Assembly (NCBI RefSeq): GCF_016808095.1
Contig: NC_068974.1
Coordinates: 22,056,825 to 22,120,824 of the forward strand
DNA from: Vigna angularis
Taxonomy: Eukaryota > Streptophyta > Magnoliopsida > Fabales > Fabaceae
Direction of reading: 5' to 3'
DNA length: 64,000 nucleotides
A program made the translations under genes and the position numbers. This document shows, piece after piece, positions 22,856 to 34,300 of the stretch (positions within the stretch are counted from its first letter, which is position 1; each line of letters starts with the position of its first letter). Below the pieces are notes generated by a model. It had not been told where the DNA came from. It saw only the letters and a list, made by a program, of their open reading frames with translations, and did not search any database.

Positions 22856-24335
22856 TGTTAACTCATTGGTAAGTGTACTAAATCATATGAAATAATATAA
22901 AATGGTAAGACCAAGTATCGTTTCCCAAGAGACTCGTGTCACTAACAATCGTATAATACCTTAACTAATTAAGACTAAAGAACGATTCCAATGATTGAAA
23001 TTAAAATGCAATAAAAGTAAACATAATAACTTGAATGTAAAATTGATCTTTTGAGACTAAAACAATAATGAATGAATGATATTGAGATGACATGAGATGA
23101 TGATGTTGTTGGGGTTAGATTTCACCTACATCACTTTCATGCATATTAGAACTCATCTTCTTCATTGGAATGTTAATGTCACTTACGAAATTACTAAGAA
23201 CCTGATCCCTCGGTGTAAAAAGCCTAGCCTCTTGAATCCCTAATAACCAACTCCGCATTAAGAAAAGAAGCTTAAGACAACCAAACGTCATATCCCTATC
23301 CCTAGGCAATATTCCCTTTGGGTGAAATTCTCCAGATCATGATTCATAAGATATTTTCCTATACTCAAACAAATCAACATCAAGTCATGAATGGCCAAAA
23401 TAAGACAAACATTACGAATAAGAGAAAATCACTAACATTCAATGAAAGAAGCATAAATTATTTAAAACATGTTCAAATACATGAAAGTTTAGAGGTTACA
23501 TCATCACCAACAACAAATGAGTTTAGTTCTCCATTGTCATGGAGAACCTTGGTGTACAATGGAAGAATGAATGATTGTAAACCCTAGAAAGTGAGAAGGA
23601 AAGCTCCCGCATCCCAATCTACCTCCAAGGGGTCCAAAATTGTGTGTTTGTGCTTCAGCCGCCAAAAGATACGAACCCTAATGTGTAAAGCCTTTAAATA
23701 GATCAAACATGGATCATGGGCCAATGTCGCTGGTGCTCAACACCCTAAGTGGGGCAACCAGGTGAGCTGTGTGACATGTAGCTGGCGTTGAGCGCCCTAG
23801 ACAGGAGCAAGAAGGTGCAACTGTGAGAAGATTGGCGCTCAGCGCCCCAAATGAGGGCAACCAAGCGTGCTACGGTGTAGCTGACTAGCGCTCAGTGCCC
23901 CTGGAGAGGGCGCCCAAGCGTGCTTGCGAGATCCTTGGCCATCAGCGCCACTAAAGAGGGCGCCCAAGCGTCCATGCGTGACCACCAGCACTGAGAGCCC
24001 CAGAAAAGGGCAACCAAGCGTGGTGTCATGACAACCAGTGCCCAAGGCCCCAAAAAATGGGCAATCAAGCATCCTTGAGCCTTCTACAGCCTTATATTTT
24101 GGTGCTTTTGCTGCCCTTCCTAGGTTCCAACTCCTTGATACTTTACTCCTCTTCCAAAACATACCAATAACCTACAAAGTTGAGGGAATCAGTGATAAAA
24201 ATCATTAAGTGTAACCTCTATTCACTTATTCACCAAATTCAACTAAAATAAGAGTTTAAGCAAGTTTCAAAGTCAAAGAAAGTTGATTTAGTATCAAAGT
24301 TGCATCACAAATAATGGTAAATTCAACCGTTATCA
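22856..24335 (-). repeat. Solo LTR (element A/B family) in the transposase exon
   Basis: Begins TGTTAACTCATTGGTAAGTG and ends ...aattcaaccgttatca. It is flanked by a perfect 5-bp duplication CTCCA (22851-22855 and 24336-24340). It has no internal region, so it arose by LTR-LTR recombination. A TATA-like ttaaatag lies near 23693. From 23725 to 24070 it carries a tandem array of GCGCTCAGCGCCCC-type units with spacing near 60 bp. It interrupts the transposase reading frame just before an EQRFYVRHIYENF segment. Confidence 0.93.
23725..24070 (-). repeat. About 60-bp tandem array with GCGCTNAGCGC cores
   Basis: Five to six diverged units of the form ggcgctcagcgccccNaaNgagggc followed by acccaagcgtgctt-like text. 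It occupies the U3 position that is a short palindrome cluster in the B LTRs. Apparent ORFs across it are repeat artefacts. Confidence 0.8.
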
Positions 24336-24417
24336 CTCCACACCAGGTAGAAATTCTTGTAATGCTGGTACAAGTCCCTATCAAAGTAAAAACATGAAGC
24401 TATACAAGTTCAAAATA

Positions 24418-24793
24418 GGGTTAATTATGTTTTTGGTCCCTTAACTTTCAGCGAAAATTGGAATTAGTCCCTCTTCAAAACTTTGGCCTAATTTAGTCCC
24501 CAAACTTTCGAAATGTGTGAATTTAGTCCTTTTAACTAAATTTTGTTAAGTTTATTTGATGTTTCAAGTGCGTTTCATGATAGCATTTGAGTTGTTTACA
24601 CTGTTTGACACATTTTTGCTTCAATGTTCACTAAGAAATGCGTTTGAAACATCAAATAAAGTTAATAAAATTTGGTTAAAAGGACTAAATTCACACATTT
24701 CTAAGGTTTGGGGACTAAATTAGTCCAAAGTTTTGAAGAGGGACTAATTCCAATTTTCGTTGAAAGTTAAGGGACCAAAAACATATTTAACCC
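24418..24793. mobile_element. Mutator-type MITE in the transposase intron
   Basis: A 376-bp fold-back element with perfect 9-bp duplication TTCAAAATA (24409-24417 and 24794-24802). Ends are GGGTTAATTATGTTTTTGG and, inverted, GGGTTAAATATGTTTTTGG, with arms of well over 100 bp containing gaaaattggaattagtccct. No coding. It lies wholly in the transposase intron (24378-24854), which would have been about 92 bp without it, so splicing could have survived. Confidence 0.93.
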
Positions 24794-25919
24794 TTCAAAA
24801 TATTGCAAATGAAGGTTTGAAAGATATAAAACAACAATGGGAAACATTACTCACTTTTTGTTGATCTAAAATATATGTAATTGTTGAACAAACCTCCACA
24901 CCACCAAGATCATTAATGAGCAATTGTAAAAACCAAGCCCAACTGTCCTTATTCTCCACCTCCACAACAGCGTATGCCAAAGGACACATTTGTTCATTCC
25001 CATCTCTTGCAACTACAATTAACAACTCACCTCCATATTTTCCTTTTAAGAAATACCCATCCAAACCTATAATAGGCCTACATGAAACGAAGCTGTCCTT
25101 ACAAGCCTTCAAACAGACATATAGTCTCTTGAATATTGGATTGTCCTCACTAGGTTCAACATGAAGTTTGACAATTGAACTAGGATTTGATCGAAGCAAC
25201 TCATTTGCATAATCATACAATCTTTTATATTGTTCCTTAATATCACCTTCTATTTGTTTAAAAGCCATTGCTTTTGCCCTACACATTGTAGACCGAGAAA
25301 CACCAATGTTCCACTTCTTAGAAACTTTGTTTTGTAGGTTATACAAATCAATATTGGGATTCTCCTTGATGGTTTTCTCTAAACTCCCACTCAACCATTT
25401 TGAAGTCATTAAACGGATGTTAAAATCTCTACTGCATGTGTGCTTGTCTATAATCTTCCTTAACTGCCATGTATTTTGAGCTGCCTTATATGCACAATAT
25501 GCATACCATGTACATTTTCCTTTTGTCCCACAACATTTAACACAAACTCTTTTTTTTTTCATTTTTATAAACTTTTAATTTTCTACCATTCTCTACACCA
25601 TACATTCTTATTGCTTCTACAAAATCCTTTTTTTAGGGAAGTACGTGCTCACTTCCCATTTATATTGTTCCATACTTTTGGGCATTGAAAAAATCCCAAA
25701 ATCTCCATACCCATCTCTATCATCATCATCTGTGTTATCACTTTCCACAACATTGTTCAAAGAGTCAGATTCTCAATCACATTCAGATAAACCCCTAGGT
25801 CCACCAATTTGTACTTGGTTAGTACCTTCAAATATATCAAATTCCACTTTATCTCCATGGTCAGTGAACTCATCCTGTTCGGGCACATTCCAACTTCTAA
25901 CATCATACTCATAAGCTCC

Positions 25920-26430
25920 TATGTCAGCCTGACCCTGTGCGTCCACACCATCACCCTCTACCTCACCCTCTGCCTCTACCTACACCTGTACATCACCCTA
26001 CCCCTATACATCACCCCGCCCCTGTACATTGACACCAACATCCATGTCTCCCTCCCCATTTGCCTCAACCTCAGCCTGAGGCTCTGCTTGACAGTGTGTC
26101 TGAAAACCATCAGCCTGTACATCACTCATTGCCTCAACCTGTGGTTCAACCTCTACCTCTACCTGACCCTCTACATTGACACCAACATGAATGTCTCCCT
26201 CCCCATTTGGCTCAACCTCTGCCTAACAGTGTGCCTGAAATCCATCACCCTCTACCTCAGCCTGTACCTCACCATGTACATCACCCACTGCCTCAACCTC
26301 TGCCTCTACTTGACCCTCTACATCCACACCAACATCACCCTCTACCTTTGCTTCTACATTGGGCACTACCTCAGACTCTACATCAGCCACTACAACATCC
26401 TCTTCCTCTAGGTCTAACTCAATGTGTGCT
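25920..26430 (-). repeat. Acidic Val/Glu/Gly repeat region in the transposase
   Basis: On the minus strand it encodes diverged repeats such as EVEGDVGVDVEGQVEAEVE. On the plus strand it appears as ctcaacctctgcctctacct-type repeats that open long antisense frames. Expansion and contraction of 6- to 18-nt units is likely. A stop near 26223 and further stops to the left break the sense frame. Confidence 0.75.
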
Positions 26431-27354
26431 TCACCAACCTCTATCTCAACTTTCTTTTCACCACACTTTGTTTGAACTTTTGGTTGACCACTATGTGTCT
26501 CAATTTGGGGTTCAGGAAAGTATTCCAACTCCAGAAGATACTGAGGCTCACACACCATGTGTATAACATAAATGTGAGCTTGACCATTCAACAAAGCAAT
26601 ATTGACGATATGACATACACCTCTATCATAAGATAATAGTTCCAAACAATCTTCTAACACAAGACCACGACCCAATGAATACCACAACTCCTTCACATTC
26701 CTATAACCAATTTCCTTAAGAATGCTTAATATTTCAAAATAACTCAATCGATCTGGGTCAATTTTTAAAGTTGTTGTTTAATCATAGTGGTATCTGAATG
26801 TCCCATTATTCTCAAATTTACCCCCATGGTGAAATACGACTTCAATGTCTGAGTTGGCCATCTAAACTAATATGAAAAGTGTTCACAGTTTTTCTATGCT
26901 TAATCAAAATGTTATCTACGCTACAAACAAAATAGTAGTGTGGGGAACCATAAACACACCAATAACAGACCATAATGAAATAAAACAACTTTCTACTGGG
27001 AGCATAAAGACAACATAAACAAAGGAGTTGCATAGTTAATGGGGGACCACTACGACACTAGGACACCACAAAATAAACAAAACAGGTAATGGAAAAACAC
27101 AGTTAATATGGGACAATAAATAAACAAAACATACCCATCCCAAAGCAAAAGTGATGGGGGACCACAGCGAAAGCAACTAAACAAAACAAAAGCTACATAC
27201 ACGCACCTTCAAATGTCGCTTTTCAAAAAACCCCACCAACACGATGTCTGCAATTGCACGTCCAAATGACCAAACAAACTTCATTCAACTAAATCCCTAT
27301 TAGCGTATGGGGAGTCTGTCTTCACAATGAAGGTCAAGGACTGCGATAAGGATT

Positions 27355-27665
27355 CTCTGTTCTCTCGCAAAAATCAAAATGGGTTGTGCCCTAACTACGA
27401 TTTTCCCCAATTTCAATAACTCAATCTCTATAATTCACCTCAACCTCTAATCGCTTACCATGTCACCACACATAGTACTTAAAAATGATACGTTACCAAT
27501 TCATAATGCTATATTATCAATCCATTAACACCGTTAGTGTTTTTTAATGAAAGGGATAATGTTGACACAAAATTTCTAAATAAAAACCAAATAGATGTTA
27601 ATTTTAAACAAGGGACCAAATATATACAACCAAGCAAAACTACGGACAAAGAATGTTATTAAGCC
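27355..27665 (-). repeat. Right TIR of the MULE
   Basis: About 311 bp, inverted partner of 20050-20362, ending attaagcc next to the TSD. It lies some 490 bp upstream of the transposase ATG. Probable promoter region for the transposase by analogy with MuDR. Confidence 0.85.
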
Positions 27666-27674
27666 TAAAATTAA

Positions 27675-28322
27675 CTAAAGTCATTGAGAATTTGAGAAAA
27701 TTTATATTGTGGTACCACGTGTTGATTACTAACAAGGTCTTTATCACATCTCATTTAACTGCAAAACTATATGAATTTCAAAATAATAATATTTTATGCA
27801 GTAAAAAATATTTTGAGACAAAAAAGGTAAAATGATAAGTATACTAAAAAAATCACAATGGTATTTAAACCTTAAATTATACTAAAAAAGGTCATATATG
27901 AAAATTCTATAAATTAATTTTAACTTGGATATATTATTATTTTTATTTATTTCACTCTTCCAAAGGTGTTTATCTAGGGATTTACCTAACCATATCCTTA
28001 ATCCCTACTTAAATAAAAAGCACGTTTGAACCTAAAATTAATTTTCTTCATGATACTCTCTGTTTGGCAACGTTTTCCCTACCCCGATGCAAATGGGGAG
28101 AACCAGCATCCCTCCTCACGCACATGGCATGCTCCCCAGTTATTGAAAAATCATTTAAAAACACAACAACACGTCAGCGCCATCGTTAGTTATACTTATC
28201 ATAATCATCTTCTTCATCATCATCAGCTTACAACTCTCCCACCTTAACACGACACCGTTTCTTCCCCTTCACACCATCAGCCGCAACACAGCAATTTTCA
28301 GCGCCACCCGCACCCTTCAGCC
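27675..28322. other. AT-rich spacer and ETFA promoter/5' UTR
   Basis: 27675-28025 is AT-rich without recognised genes. 28060-28322 is richer in C, with cacgtcagcgcc at 28170 and ccacc/acaccg pyrimidine-type leader sequence up to the ETFA start. No clear TATA box was singled out. Confidence 0.4.
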
Positions 28323-31300
28323 ATGGCCGCTCGCGCGTTGCTCAGGGTGATAAAGAAACGTGCCGTTTCGTGCCCCGCATTCCGCGGCCACTACACTTTT
28401 CGACACGTAACGATTCATACCAAAATAAATGAAAGCTATTTTTTATTCATTTCTTCTTCTGTTTGTTATACTATTCATTGTGGTGGTGTTGTTGTTGTAG
28501 GGTAGCACGCTCGTTGTGGCGGAACACGAAGGTGGCGTTATCAAACCCCCTTCTCTCTCTGCACTTGCCGCTGCCACGTGTCTTCCCGACCCTGACTCTT
28601 CCGTTTCGGTGCTCTTGGCTGGTTCCGGTCCTTCTCTTCATCAAGCTGCTTCACACGCTGCTTCGTCCTACCCTTCAATCTCCAAGGTAACCCAATCTTT
28701 TTTTTTTATAAAAGAAAAATGTAATTAGGACTTTTTTTTAATACAAATTAATTCTTAAAATTAACTACCAGCTCCAAGTGGTTCTAAGTTAACAAATGGT
28801 TTCCAGTTCAAGAGTATTATACTGTTGTATTTTTTTTAAGTAAAAAAATAACAATACAATTGTTTTAAGGAGATAGGTTTGCAATAAAAAATAGTTTTAT
28901 TTAAATAGAACAAATTTTCCTATGAAAATAACTATATCAGTGATTTACAAAAAAAAAGAATGAATCCCTGTGTTTATATATTTAAGGGGTGTTTGGGAAA
29001 GCTTATTTTTTAGATGATGAAGGGCTGTTTGGATGAGCTTTTGTATTAGAACTTTTAGGAGAGAAATGAAAACAGAAACTAACTTCTTATGCATTAGCTA
29101 ATTTTAGAATCTCTATCACGGTTTTTTAAAAATTTTATTTTTAACTCATGCATAAACTAATTTTAACAGAAAAGTTAATTTCACTTTTTTTGTAATTTTT
29201 TTCTTTTGCAAGTCTTTAAAGAGAAGCTAGTCCAAATAAAGTTTATTTTTACAGGAAATTTCTCTTAAAAACTATTGGTTCTTTGAAATAAGTTAATTGA
29301 AACACTTATGGTAAGTAAAGTTAGAAGCTAAAGCACAAGTGCAAGATAATGCGGGATTCTGTTTCTATGTTGGCTATTTTTTTAATATTACAATAATGTT
29401 TTAATGTTAATTACTGTTGGCGTTGATTGGATATTGTAATTTTTCAAATATGCTATAGATGAATTCATGTTTTGGTGCGTTGGATATTTGTGTTGAGCTT
29501 GAAATGGTGATAAGGGGAAAGGAAATGTTTATTTTGTTATTGAGAAGGAGTGTGGGTTATGTTTGTGAAGATATGTGTTGGAAAGGAAGGTTGAGTTTCA
29601 GGATTTTGATGTCTAGTGTGGGTGTGCTGCTTCTGGTGTAGGTGCTGGTAGCAGATTCCGATAAATTCAAAAACCCTTTGGCAGAACCTTGGGCTAAATT
29701 AGTTCATTTGGTTCAGCATAGTGGTGGTTACTCTCACATATTTGCTGCAGCAAATTCTTTTGGGAAAAACATAATGCCACGAGTCGCTGCTCTTTTAGAT
29801 GTTTCTCCAATTACTGATGTTACTGGAATTTCTGATTCCAATACTTTTATAAGGTACGATGTGCCGTGTTTTATTTTCATGTTTTAGTAACTAGAACCTG
29901 GCTGTTTGCTGCAAACTGTGATGCTGGTCACCTACAATTAAATCTGTCATGGATGAATTGTGCTGTTGGCTTATATTGTACTTTTTGGTAGCATGAAATT
30001 GTTGCTTTTATTATGTAAATTCCATGCTATTGGTTGTTTGCCTGTTAACCAAGATTCCCTTGTTATCATGCGAGTCATTGACTGTTTAAGCCATTGTAAT
30101 GATGGGGCCATACTACTATTATTCTAGCCTTTGCAATGCTGCACTCATGTTCATATCATGGATTTCATGGAAGATCTCTCTGATTTTGGACTGTATCTAA
30201 AAAGAAACTTTTTTGCCATTTAGTCCACTCCAATGTATAGCATGCTTCTGAATTTTTAAGGCTTTTAGAGCATGAATGATAAAATTACCACGGATGCATC
30301 ATATTCTTAATTATCATTACTATCTTATGTTATGAGTGATTGGAAAGATTATTTGCATAACAATATTAGAAATGTCAGGCTGGGAAGGTTAACTTTTGGT
30401 GCCTTAGCTATGAAGCATGTTTCACTCGGTCACAGTTCTAGTATGATCGTGTTTCTTCAGCTCAGTAATCAATGCTGTTAATAGTTTTATCATTCTTTAT
30501 TTTTTCATGATTATAAAAACTATTTATAAACAAAGCATTGACTGATTAGAGATCTTATAGTAAATTGAAGTCCTAGAGAGCGAGTAGACAGCCGAAAAAC
30601 CTGGATTATCTTGGACTTTTGAATTCTGGGAAGGTATTGCAGTCAGAGTATATATGCTATAGATAACTTCTGGCTCTGGATAATAAGACATCAGAATAGA
30701 TATGAACTAGTGATAATCCTGACTCGTAGGTGTGACTGAAGTGATACAGTATGGATGGTGGTTCATGCATATAAGGAATATTTTTCTTGAAATGGACCTC
30801 TACTGCAATTATCTCTTTTTCCTTTTTGTAGCTTTAGCAGCTGATTATGCAGCACCCTTTTGTATTAGAGTAATTATTATGATCCTGCTTCTATCTCAAG
30901 TATGAATATATGATGGGTTCTTTTTCTAACTAAATATGAGATTTTGATTTCTTGTATAGGCCAATATATGCTGGAAATGCACTTTGTACTGTTCGATATA
31001 CTGGTGCCAGTCCTTGTATATTAACAATTAGATCCACGTCTTTTCCTGCTCTTCAGAAGTCAGTTGACTCTAATGAGGCTTCCATATCCCAGGTTGACCT
31101 TTCAACCTTGGACGAAGGTCTGTTATTTCGTTTCTGGTGCATGGACATTTTATTTTATGGAAAATTGAAAAAGACAAATGTACACTTTTGTTATGAATAC
31201 GGGGTTATTGGGATAAAAATATCCTAGCATCTCTATAGTAATTAGAAAAAAATATTTTAGCTGATATTTATTTCCCTTTTTAAGAGTGGGATTGTTACAA

Positions 31301-34300
31301 ATAGATGAACTGAGAATGTAATTATCGGGGGTTTGTGATTAATAAAATATTTCTTCTCTCTCTCTCTAATTATTCAAGTTGATACAGAGTTCCCGATCTT
31401 GGGATTCTGTTTTTGATGTCACCACTTGTTACGGTATAAGGTAAGGGGTAATGATAAGGTTTGGAAAGTATATGAGAAAAGAAAGTATAGAAGAAGGGGA
31501 CCGAACGGTGAGAGAAGGGGACCGAACGGTGGAAGATGGGGAGAGACCAGGCCGAACGGCAGAAGGCAGGGAGTGACCAAGCCGAACGGTTGAAGGCGCG
31601 GAGCGACCGGGCCGAATAGTGGAAGGCGGGGAATGATCAGGCAGAGCAGTGGACAACGGGGACCGAGCAGGCCGAACGGTGGAAGGCGAGGAGCAAACAG
31701 GTCGAACGGTAAACAACGGGGAGCGAGCAGGCCGAACGGTGGAAGGCGAGGAGCAAACAGGTCGAACGGTAAACAACGGGGAGCGAGCAGGCCGAACAAT
31801 GGTAGGCTGTGAAGAGTCAAGCCGAATGGTTGAAGGATTACCATCCTAACAGTCGCAGTGGTTAAGATGGGGGGGGGAACTAATTACAGTAAAAGGAGCC
31901 ACATTCGAGGAGAATATTCAGTATAAGTTAATTAGAGTAAATAAATATATATTCTAGGAAAATATTCAATATAAGATATTTATAATTAAAGATATATGCT
32001 AGGATAATACACAGGGGATATTTATATTAAATATAAGGATATTTATATTAAATATAAGGATATTTATATTAAATATAAGGATATTTATATTCAATGCAGA
32101 TATATTCTAGCGAAATATTTTATTCTAGGAAAATATTTTATTTAGGAAATAATTAATATAAATAAAGGGAGAGTCTAGGATTAAAGGTATGCTTTTGATT
32201 ATTGAGTTTTGTAAAGGAGGTTATGCTCCAGAATAGTTGATGGAGGTTATGCTCCCAATTATTAGAAATAATTGACGGAGGTTATACTCCCAATTATTGT
32301 TTGTTTTCTATTTGATTCAGTTATTCTTATCAATAAAACAGGTTTATTCATTCATCTTCTATTGTTCTTTATCTGTGAGAGTGTGTGAGAGATTGTTCTA
32401 GTTACGTTCCATACTCGGATACGTAACACCACTGCTGCTTACCTGTGGGTCAACTGGGCATGCAACAATTTTCCCCTTAACAATTGTCCTATTGGAAAAA
32501 CTGATAACCTTGGCTTTGATAACGATTGTTGGATTGATTGTTTACCACTTGGCCAAAAGTTACAGCTTCGAATTAGAATGCAACTCTTTCTACTTAAAGC
32601 GTAGTATCCCAAACACCATGATTGGATTGTAACTTGACTCATTTGTTTAATCTACACCACAAAATAATTGATGTCACTTACAATGATGAGGTTGTCAAGG
32701 GATTAAACACTAGAGGAAAGTCTACTACAAAAGGCAACCATGTAGAATATTATTCATACAGGAAAAGATTTGGGCATATTAAAGAAACTTTGCTTCAAAT
32801 TGCATGGGAGAGATGAAGTACTAGATTGCACAGGAAGTAACCTCACAAAATGGGGCAGGTTAAACAAACTATTTTAGAACACGAAGAAACAAAACAACCA
32901 AATGTTCCTTCTCAACTAGAGTAATGATTGAATCAATGATTGGATTGTGTACCTTGTCCATGAGGTAAGAGTTCATTCAATACAACTGGGCATGTACCTC
33001 AAGAAGTTTGGATTCTTGATACAAGAATAGCATATCACATGACACTTTTTCCTATGCTTTTCAATTCATATGTTAAAATCAATAAAGAACAACTCATCAG
33101 AGTTGCAAATAGTGATAGTATACTCATACAGATTTGGGAATATAATGTTAAAATCATCTATTGAAGTAAAGCATGTTTTATATGTCCCGTAACTGACCAA
33201 TTATCTTATCTCTGTACAAAAACTTACAAAAGACTTCAACTGTTCAATATTGTTTCTCTCCTCTTACTATATCTTTTAGGACGTTGTTGTGAGGGAGATG
33301 ATTTTAGTTGCTAAGGAACAAGATGGGTTGTGTGTGTTAGAGTCCAATGACCCAAACAAAAGAGAAGTCATAAGCCATAAGTCAAAGAGCAATAACAAAA
33401 ACATGGGCAAATTCCTAAATATGGCTCATCATAGAAAATTTGGACATCCCTCATTTAGTGTTATCAAATCTTTGTTCCCTCATTTGTTTACCAAATAGTC
33501 TATTGAATCTTTGAATCTTGATAGAGGTCTAGTGGTTACAACCCATGCCCCTTACGGACTTCAATTGGCAAACATCTTCACTAAGGAACTTCTTCAAGGA
33601 AGATTCCTATATCTTGTAGGCAAGTTGAGAGTGATCAATATTTAACAGCTTGAAGGAGAGGATTGTGAATGAGTGATTATTGGGATAAAAATATCTTAAT
33701 ATCTCTATGGTTATTAGGAAAAGTATTTCTAAAATCTAGACATTCATTTCAGCTTATTCTTATTTTCTTTTTCAATAGTGTTATTTCTATAAAGAGAGAA
33801 GTTAATAATATCACAGATAACTAGTCTTAGTCCTTTAAATCTCTGTTTGATCAATTACTACCTTGAGACTTAGATACGTGAACCTCCATCATGGTGAAAG
33901 AATCTTAAATTGTTTTCTTTCGTTGGGCAGATCTGGGAAGGTCTACATATATATCCCAAAGTTCTCAGGATGATGAACGACCAGATCTTGGGAATGCACG
34001 GGTTGTAGTTACTGGTGGCCGAGCACTAAAGAGCGCTGAGAACTTCAAATTGATAGAAGCTCTCGCCGAGAAACTTGGTGCTGCTGGTATTATTTTCTAT
34101 ATATGCTATTATGACAGTTATTTTAATGGCTACAGACTTGTTATTTCTGTTTTGTTTAGGATTCATATGCTTCCTGATTTAAATTCCTAGGTTATTGATA
34201 GGATGGAAAATCTTAGTATCAAAATCCTTGTCTTTACACATGATGGCTGGTTTCGCTGTCATCTCATCAGTTTTTACATTTTATTCTTTGTTATATGAAT

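Larger units (their letters stand above)
21925..26861 (-). pseudogene. MULE transposase (MURA-like), interrupted
   Basis: Start ATG is at 26861 (MANSDIEVVFHHGGKF), with a premature TAA at 26780-26778. The N-terminal domain SYFEILSILKEIGY...HMVCEP follows, then an acidic repeat region (26430-25930), a plant-MULE DNA-binding part (about 25560-25280) and the MULE catalytic domain (IIGLDGYFLKGKYGGELL, 25080-25025). Intron 24854-24378 contains a MITE. The next exon is split by a solo LTR at TSD CTCCA. A second intron spans 22668-22572. The SWIM finger (VECSCRKWTVSGIPCCHALA) lies near 22310-22250. A frameshift near 22055 precedes a C-terminal zinc knuckle (CGICRQLGHKRNTC, near 21990-21950), and the stop is at 21925. 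Cut-and-paste transposition enzyme, now dead. Confidence 0.88.
20050..27665. mobile_element. Two-gene Mutator-like element (MULE)
   Basis: A 7616-bp element with termini GGCTTAATA...TATTAAGCC-type and a perfect 9-bp target duplication TAAAATTAA (20041-20049 and 27666-27674). Long TIRs lie at both ends. Two genes converge: a GRF-zinc-finger gene starting near the left TIR (plus) and a MULE transposase starting near the right TIR (minus). The element contains a 1480-bp solo LTR and a 376-bp MITE, so its unnested size is about 5.75 kb. Both genes are now broken, so it is not autonomous in this copy. The perfect TSD suggests insertion is not ancient. Confidence 0.93.
31185..33920 (+). mobile_element. 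Decayed Ty1/copia element in ETFA intron 4
   Basis: Similar words ttattgggataaaaatatc occur at 31206 and 33680, near the two ends, and probably mark diverged LTRs. Between them on the plus strand lie a degraded gag zinc-knuckle region (near 32750-32820), a protease start reading [15 protein letters not shown] (near 33010), a GAG-pre-integrase piece ending [19 protein letters not shown] (33420-33480), then a jump to the RNase H tail ([13 protein letters not shown], near 33570). Integrase and RT are deleted. It lies in the sense orientation of ETFA and is expected to be spliced out. Confidence 0.75.

Noticed and set aside
23839..24162. 107-residue minus-strand ORF
   Set aside because: Lies in the LTR tandem array with no recognisable protein family.
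25809..26566. Long plus-strand ORFs in the MULE
   Set aside because: Antisense shadow of the acidic repeat region of the transposase.
28026..28247. 73-residue ORF upstream of ETFA
   Set aside because: Overlaps the likely promoter/5' UTR and has no domain.
31495..31830. CRISPR-like array (regular 30-bp repeats)
   Set aside because: The units are directly adjacent without unique spacers and lie in a plant LTR.
31419..31844. Long Pro/Leu-rich and Ser/Arg-rich open frames on the minus strand
   Set aside because: They are translations of a 30-bp minisatellite inside an LTR; repeat units lacking stops open all frames.
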